Source: Peptococcaceae bacterium
GTDB lineage: Bacteria > Bacillota > Desulfitobacteriia > Desulfitobacteriales > Syntrophobotulaceae
DNA: 10,743 bases
Direction of reading: 5' to 3'
Assembly (NCBI GenBank): GCA_012523535.1
Contig: JAAYII010000385.1
Span: 1 to 10,743 of the forward strand
The notes under the pieces are model-generated. The model was not told the origin of the DNA. It saw only the letters and a list, made by a program, of their open reading frames with translations, and did not search any database. Below, one piece after another: positions 6,798 to 10,743 of the stretch. The position numbers were made by a program, and so were the translations under genes. Position 1 is the stretch's first letter. Each line of letters opens with the position of its first letter.

Positions 6798-6806
6798 TAT
6801 GATATG
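6798..6806 (-). promoter_or_regulatory. Sigma-K-like -10 element for the CotD-like gene
   Basis: The minus strand reads CATATCATA, fitting the late mother-cell -10 form CATAnnnTA, with the start codon 27 bases downstream. The -35 (TATCC about 16 bases upstream) is a weak match. CotD expression in B. subtilis is sigma-K dependent, which fits. Confidence 0.4.
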
Positions 6807-6844
6807 TCGGTCACCCACTTTTGGATAATTTTGTAAATATATTT

Positions 6845-7027
6845 GTAGCCTTGTCCGGACTATGGAGGCAGCCTTTAAGTGACAGCAGCGTTAAGTGAAC
6901 AAAAAGTCATAGCGTTAAGACACGCCAATGGTTAACATGCAGAATGCCCAGAGGTTTTGGCGTGTTAGTTATGACTTTTGTTCATAGCTGCGTAAACGGG
7001 CTGCCTCCATAATCTGGACAAGGCTAC
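6845..7027. repeat. 183-nt long inverted-repeat element (MITE-like or structured RNA element)
   Basis: The two 29-nt ends (6845-6873 and 6999-7027) are inverted repeats with two mismatches, both compatible with G-U pairing. Pairing continues inward: TGAACAAAAAGTCATA near 6896-6911 pairs with TATGACTTTTGTTCA near 6970-6984, with one bulge. ACACGCCAA near 6920-6928 pairs with TTGGCGTGT at 6958-6966. The loop is about 30 nt. The motif AGCGTTAAG occurs twice in the left arm (6887, 6911). No ORF is inside, and no clear target-site duplication is seen at the ends. It lies after the AOR terminator and before the CotD-like promoter. Confidence 0.8.
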
Positions 7028-7038
7028 TATAAAGTTCC

Positions 7039-7076
7039 AAAAAATAAGGGCATCCGGCAAAGTGTTGCGGATGCCC
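7039..7076 (-). terminator. Rho-independent terminator of the Fe-S / AOR operon
   Basis: A perfect 9-bp stem (GGGCATCCG / CGGATGCCC, 7048-7076) with an 11-base loop is followed on the minus strand by TTATTTTTTGG. It begins 54 bases after the AOR stop codon. Confidence 0.9.
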
Positions 7077-7129
7077 AATCATCTTTCTTGGATTTTGTGG
7101 ATTAGATATGTTTGTATAGATTAAACATT

Positions 7130-9184
7130 TCACTTACTTGACGGCAGCTTGCCGATGGCTTCCAGCTCATCGGCCACATCTTTCAAGCCGTATTTTTCAT
7201 AGGTTTCTCTTGTGGGCCAACCGGTTTTCTTATCCCAGCCCCGCTGTTCATAATACAAGTCGACTAGATCGTTCCACTCTTCCCAAGTTACGGTCTCACC
7301 CCAAGGATCGGGGTACTGCATAATCGCGAAAATTGCATTGACTTCCATCTCCCTGGTACGGCCGTGGTTGCGGATAATAATGGCCCTGAACAGAAGGCGA
7401 GAGCGTTCGGCGGCATTGTTCAATTCTTCCTCCGTCATCGGGATACCGGTTGCCGCTTCAAACATTTGCGCTTCCATATCCGTCCAGAACAGGTTGGGGC
7501 TCTGCCAATCGCAACTGGTAAGGGAATCTTTGAGTTCCGCCTTATTTTCACCCATTATCACGGCCTGGGCCGTGAGCGGACTGCGACAGGGATCATCTTT
7601 CAATTCCAGATAATGTTCAAATGTATCATGATGATGCTGTACGGTCTGGGTATCACGGGTGGAGGTCATCTGATGCAGGTTGGTGGCCACCCAGGCCGGT
7701 TTGGCTATAGAGGCTTCAAAACCCCTTCCTTGCCAGTGCACGCAATGACCCCAGGCCGACTCCAGGCTAATGGGCAAGTCCAAGCGCTTGTTGATTTGCC
7801 GGGAATAGCGTCCATGGTAAATGGTATCGCCGAATTTCTCCTTGCCCAATGTCCTGATCGCCCTGGCCATTCCTTCCGCCAATAGGTTGCCGTAATATCC
7901 CTTGCGATAGACAATCATATCCAATAGGTATTTCACAAACTCTTCGGACTCAACATCGATTTCCATTCCGAAGTCGATATCGTCAAAAACCCCTTCTTTC
8001 TTGCCCATGGCCAACCAAGGCAACAGCCAGATAAGGACATCCCATTTATCTAGGCCATACTCATTGCAAAGGTCATTAATTACGCTGCCTTTATCAAAAT
8101 CATGCTTCCAGAAATTAAGAATATCCCCCGGCCCGGGAGTGATTTCCAGTTCAAGGTAAGGATCGCTCGGGTCCGGCGGGTCCACCTCGCGGCTCAGCAG
8201 CTTGCAGGCCGGGTAATGGTTTTGCTCAGTTTGGAAAATACCGCCAGGTCCGCCCGGTCCACCGTAGGGGACATCCTCCTCGAAACCAAAAGCGACAATA
8301 CTTACGCATTTTTCTACATGGTTGACTCTCTCTTCCCCGAACGCCGATTTCATATCCAACATAAGACACATACAATGTTGGTTGCAACCGTAACTGCAGG
8401 CTACTTGAGCTCGTTTCCAGCCGCCGGGAACAGGCTTTTCAATACCGGGAATGCCGTGGTGGGTCTCATGGACAACCGGTCTGGGAGCCATAGAAGGATC
8501 GGACATCTTTTTGCGAAGTTCCAATACTTTGGGAATATTGGCCGGAACAACAACGCCTGTACCGCGGACGGTAATCGCTTTCAAATTCTTGGAGCCAAAA
8601 ACCGCACCAAGCCCGGCTTTGGCGGCCACGTTGTCGTTGCTGGTAGTAACGCTGGCATTACGTACCAAGTTTTCTCCCGCCGGGCCGATAACTACGCTCT
8701 TAACATCTTTGCCGTGAATTTCTTCCAGTTTGCTTTGGGTGGCATGGACAAGCTTGCCCCATAGATTGCGGGCGGAAAGAAACTTTATTTCCCCGTCCTC
8801 AATAAAAAGATAAGTCGGTTCCGCGGCTTTTCCTTCAATAATAAAACCGTCAAAACCGGCAAATTTAACTTCCGCGCCAAAATCACCGCCAATTCCGCTC
8901 CAAGCGTACTGCTCGGGATAGCTGTTGGGTGAAATACAGGTAAAAACCGTTCTTCCTCCGGTCGGAATCCCGGTGCCCGTCGTCGGTCCGGTCATATAGA
9001 TTATTTTGTTTTCAGGGTCAAAAGCTTTAACTCCGGGACCGACTTCCTCCCAGAATATTCTATTGGCTATACTGCGTCCGCCTATATATTTAGGAACATA
9101 TTTTGTCGTAGGAATAATGGAAACCGTTTGGTCAGTTAAATTGATGCGGGCAATTTTCCCTACATATCCATATAATTGGGTCAT
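7130..9184 (-). CDS. Aldehyde:ferredoxin oxidoreductase (AOR) family tungsten enzyme, divergent, substrate unknown
   Basis: AOR-family enzymes oxidise aldehydes (or reduce acids) with a bis-pterin tungsten cofactor and one [4Fe-4S] cluster. The N-terminal beta-domain begins YGYVGKIARINLTDQ, with GPTTGTGIPTGGRT (66-79), GIGGDFGAEVKFAGFDGFIIEGKA (97-120) and GPAGEN (168-172). GLGAVFGSKNLKAI (191-204) is the typical AOR pterin-binding signature. Cluster ligands are probably C263, C267, C271 (or C273) and C558 in DSLTSCDW. This is one residue wider than the classical C-x2-C-x3-C, and the usual DxxGLC motif is altered. There is a Gly/Pro-rich insertion at about 306-316 and an HHH run at 517-519. 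Its 684 residues exceed archaeal AOR (about 605). The ATG has GGAGG at seven bases. The upstream Fe-S gene makes an AorA/AorB-like pair, but no FAD subunit follows. Confidence 0.93.
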   Translation of the reverse strand: MTQLYGYVGKIARINLTDQTVSIIPTTKYVPKYIGGRSIANRIFWEEVGPGVKAFDPENKIIYMTGPTTGTGIPTGGRTVFTCISPNSYPEQYAWSGIGGDFGAEVKFAGFDGFIIEGKAAEPTYLFIEDGEIKFLSARNLWGKLVHATQSKLEEIHGKDVKSVVIGPAGENLVRNASVTTSNDNVAAKAGLGAVFGSKNLKAITVRGTGVVVPANIPKVLELRKKMSDPSMAPRPVVHETHHGIPGIEKPVPGGWKRAQVACSYGCNQHCMCLMLDMKSAFGEERVNHVEKCVSIVAFGFEEDVPYGGPGGPGGIFQTEQNHYPACKLLSREVDPPDPSDPYLELEITPGPGDILNFWKHDFDKGSVINDLCNEYGLDKWDVLIWLLPWLAMGKKEGVFDDIDFGMEIDVESEEFVKYLLDMIVYRKGYYGNLLAEGMARAIRTLGKEKFGDTIYHGRYSRQINKRLDLPISLESAWGHCVHWQGRGFEASIAKPAWVATNLHQMTSTRDTQTVQHHHDTFEHYLELKDDPCRSPLTAQAVIMGENKAELKDSLTSCDWQSPNLFWTDMEAQMFEAATGIPMTEEELNNAAERSRLLFRAIIIRNHGRTREMEVNAIFAIMQYPDPWGETVTWEEWNDLVDLYYEQRGWDKKTGWPTRETYEKYGLKDVADELEAIGKLPSSK

Positions 9185-9283
9185 CTGAATACCTCCTCTT
9201 CCGCCGCCCTTTTTTCCTTCGGCTTATGGCCATATTTATACCAACTATTTAGCCGCTAACTACGGAACTTGAACCGAAGAGAC

Positions 9284-9763
9284 TTACCCTTGATCGCTCA
9301 AGCTCAGGCAAGACACCTGGCAAAATTCTATACAGGCGGGACCTTCAGGTCGATTTCGGCAAAGATCGCATTTCTTGGCTTTTCTTTTGCTTTTATCTTT
9401 GCTCTGGACATAATTGATGCGCGGAGGATCAAAAACGCAAGCTTTTACACATCGCTTGCAACCATTACAATACTCCTCCTGGATATAAACAATACCGTTT
9501 TCGTCCAGGCACATGGCCTGATCTTTACGGGGACAAGCGAGATAACAGGGATGGTCGGCACAATGCTGGCAACTATAGACGGTGGAGACCATCGATCTTG
9601 TCCCTTTATCCACAAATATCCTTTTATAATAGGGGCCTACGACCCCGTCATGAAGAAGCGAACATACGATTTCACAGGCACGGCATCCGGCACAAAAAGA
9701 AACCTCCGGCGGGCTCTGCACAACATGTCTTCCCAATATCCTGCTTGCTTGCTTTTCAACCAT
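9284..9763 (-). CDS. Four-cluster [4Fe-4S] ferredoxin-like electron-transfer subunit (AorA/HycB/DmsB type)
   Basis: The 159 residues carry 18 cysteines arranged as four [4Fe-4S] motifs. These are C24-x2-C27-x2-C30-x3-C34, C65-x2-C68-x4-C73-x3-C77, C99-x2-C102-x2-C105-x3-C109 and C132-x2-C135-x8-C144-x3-C148. This is the DMSO-reductase iron-sulfur subunit pattern also seen in AorA of Aromatoleum, which chains electrons away from the tungsten subunit. No membrane or Tat signal is visible, so it is probably cytoplasmic. It precedes the AOR gene by 99 bases and should be co-transcribed from the promoter at 9841-9869. An in-frame TAG 18 bases upstream blocks a longer start, leaving ATG 9763. That ATG has only a weak local SD; a strong SD lies 36 bases upstream beyond a hairpin. 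The 99-base gap to the AOR gene holds an 11-base palindrome TTAGCGGCTAA but no clear promoter. Confidence 0.9.
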   Translation of the reverse strand: MVEKQASRILGRHVVQSPPEVSFCAGCRACEIVCSLLHDGVVGPYYKRIFVDKGTRSMVSTVYSCQHCADHPCYLACPRKDQAMCLDENGIVYIQEEYCNGCKRCVKACVFDPPRINYVQSKDKSKRKAKKCDLCRNRPEGPACIEFCQVSCLSLSDQG

Positions 9764-9772
9764 AATCCCTAC

Positions 9773-9796
9773 GGTATAATGCTAAAGCAGTATACC
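9773..9796 (-). promoter_or_regulatory. 24-nt near-perfect palindrome between SD and start codon of the Fe-S gene
   Basis: The minus strand reads GGTATA, C, TGCT, TT, AGCA, T, TATACC: a hairpin with one C/T mismatch and a two-base loop. It lies between AAGGAGG (9800-9806) and the ATG (9761-9763). It could be an RNA hairpin that shortens the SD-to-AUG distance, or a protein-binding operator just downstream of the promoter. Confidence 0.65.
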
Positions 9797-9840
9797 TTGC
9801 CTCCTTTTTCAGAAATATCTAAAAAGTATTAACTTCACAT

Positions 9841-9869
9841 ATTATCACACCGCTGAATATTTGTGTCAA
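9841..9869 (-). promoter_or_regulatory. Sigma-A promoter for the Fe-S / AOR operon
   Basis: On the minus strand TTGACA (9864-9869), 17 bases, then GATAAT (9841-9846) makes a near-consensus sigma-A promoter. It starts six bases after the fdhD stop codon. The predicted transcript begins near 9834, giving a leader of about 70 nt with the SD and palindrome. Confidence 0.75.
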
Positions 9870-9874
9870 TGCAG

Positions 9875-10687
9875 TTAAACTGTTATCCTCTCCGGGCAAG
9901 AGTAAATTATTCCTTTCTGGCCCAGAACATAGCCTAAAATCGTAATATTGTACTGCCGGGCCAATCTGACTGCGGCTGTGGAAGGAGTTGACTTGGAAAC
10001 TACCAGCGGTGTTTTCAGCCTCATTAATTTTGTCATCATCTCTGAAGTTATTCTTCCGCTGATAAATATAATACCGTTGGCTCCAAGCCCTATTTTATTG
10101 AGTTTCATAAGCATGCCGGTTATTTTATCAAAGCAATTATGGCGTCCAATGTCATAGGCCACCAATTTAAAATCCCCAGCATAAAACAACACACTGTGGA
10201 CTCCCCCAATGGCCTTGTAGATTTCGGATTGTTCGATAAAGTCATTCATGATTGACAGGATTTGGGAAGCGGAATAGGTGGAAGTGGAGGTACTGGGAGA
10301 ATAATACCCCAGCTTAAGCGGATTTATATAAGTGTAGCACCTGCCGCAACCGGAAGTAATGCTTCTTAGACTTTCCTGCCTGTCAATCGTTATTCCTTCC
10401 TTCTGTTCTATAATAACCGCTTGCATTCTGTCATTATATTCAATGCTTTTAATATCGGATGGGGAATTGACAACCCCCTCATTATAGAGAAAACCAAGAG
10501 CCAGTTCCTCTTGATTCTCATTCAAACAGAGCAAGGAAACGAGTTCCATTCCGTTAACTATTATTTTTAGTGATACTTCCATAACAACTTTTTTTTGTCC
10601 TTCTTGCAATTCTATGCGGTCCTTTTCCCGCTTGATAGTTATAACATCCAGTTCCTCATAAACGGTTCCTTCTTTATCTTCAAGCAT
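9875..10687 (-). CDS. fdhD: Formate dehydrogenase accessory sulfurtransferase FdhD
   Basis: FdhD passes sulfur from a cysteine desulfurase to the bis-pterin Mo/W cofactor, needed for activity of formate dehydrogenases and probably related enzymes. The 270 residues carry the functional CxxC as C114 and C117 (TSGCGRC) and the conserved GGVHSVLF strand. The cofactor-binding block VAYDIGRHNCFDKITG and the end motifs FISGRITSEMMTKLMRLKTP and TPSTAAVRLA are typical. The ATG at 10687 gives a normal length; a TTG at 10705 in frame has no SD. The next genes encode an Fe-S protein and an AOR-family enzyme, so its client may be that enzyme or a formate dehydrogenase outside the window. The genes downstream have their own promoter right after this stop codon. 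Confidence 0.93.
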   Translation of the reverse strand: MLEDKEGTVYEELDVITIKREKDRIELQEGQKKVVMEVSLKIIVNGMELVSLLCLNENQEELALGFLYNEGVVNSPSDIKSIEYNDRMQAVIIEQKEGITIDRQESLRSITSGCGRCYTYINPLKLGYYSPSTSTSTYSASQILSIMNDFIEQSEIYKAIGGVHSVLFYAGDFKLVAYDIGRHNCFDKITGMLMKLNKIGLGANGIIFISGRITSEMMTKLMRLKTPLVVSKSTPSTAAVRLARQYNITILGYVLGQKGIIYSCPERITV

Positions 10688-10743
10688 GTTGCCTTCACTT
10701 CCCAATTCTGTAATTTGACCGGAGTCTAAGCTCCTAACAGTCC

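Noticed and set aside
6845..7027. Integron attC site for the long inverted repeat
   Set aside because: One GTTAAGT fits the GTTRRRY core, but no paired RYYYAAC is at the matching end, no integrase is near, and the perfect long arms are unlike attC.
6845..7027. Simple bidirectional terminator for the long hairpin
   Set aside because: It is far longer than a terminator, has no T-tract at the arm ends, and the AOR gene already has its own terminator at 7039-7076.
7364..7885. 173-codon plus-strand ORF opposite the AOR gene
   Set aside because: The composition is typical of an antisense shadow, and the AOR coding frame is clear over the whole span.
8102..8764. 220-codon plus-strand ORF opposite the AOR gene
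   Set aside because: It is a shadow frame of a strongly supported AOR gene, with no family motifs and no SD of note.
9185..9283. Promoter or terminator between the Fe-S and AOR genes
   Set aside because: A TATAAA-like run lacks a -35, and the possible hairpin has only a four-base stem, so the two genes are taken as one operon.
9269..9832. 187-codon plus-strand ORF opposite the Fe-S gene
   Set aside because: The opposite strand encodes 18 well-spaced cysteines in four cluster motifs; the plus frame shows no recognisable domain.

Overview
The window is from a spore-forming anaerobic Firmicute, most likely class Clostridia (a Desulfotomaculum / Pelotomaculum / Syntrophomonas type of genome). 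The genus cannot be fixed from this sequence. Evidence is the spoIIGA-sigE-sigG sporulation cluster joined to the ylm/sepF cell-division cluster, Shine-Dalgarno-rich starts, and an oxygen-sensitive tungsten-enzyme gene set. Every well-supported gene is on the minus strand, so transcription runs from high to low coordinates.

Right part (about 10.7 kb down to 7.0 kb): a metabolic accessory block. fdhD (sulfur transfer to a bis-pterin Mo/W cofactor) is followed by a consensus sigma-A promoter, then a 16-cysteine four-cluster ferredoxin-like gene and a tungsten aldehyde:ferredoxin oxidoreductase (AOR) family gene. A strong rho-independent terminator ends the block. FdhD probably serves AOR maturation or a formate dehydrogenase elsewhere, and the Fe-S protein probably takes electrons from the AOR-type subunit. 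The substrate is unknown. The Fe-S gene has an unusual leader in which a hairpin separates a strong Shine-Dalgarno from the start codon.

Middle (about 7.0 to 6.3 kb): a largely non-coding zone with a 183-nt long-hairpin element that looks like a MITE or structured repeat, a small CotD-like spore coat gene with a sigma-K-like -10, a terminator, and the spoIIG promoter region.

Left part (6.3 kb to 1): spoIIGA, sigE, sigG, ylmC/ymxH, ylmD/pgeF, a HlyD-like membrane protein, ylmE/yggS, sepF and the first codons of ylmG/yggT. This follows the Bacillus subtilis order (spoIIGA-sigE-sigG-ylmA-ylmC-ylmD-ylmE-sepF-ylmG), lacking ylmA and with the HlyD-like gene inserted between ylmD and ylmE. SpoIIGA processes pro-sigma-E in the mother cell, and sigG has its own sigma-F/G-type promoter for forespore expression. 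The ylm genes supply FtsZ-ring (SepF), PLP-homeostasis (YlmE) and housekeeping functions.

No rRNA, tRNA, CRISPR array, transposase or prophage gene was seen. The most unusual items are the long hairpin, the SD-hairpin-AUG leader, the divergent AOR, a 30-codon leader ORF with a duplicated translation start before ylmD, and an apparently non-AUG start for ylmG.
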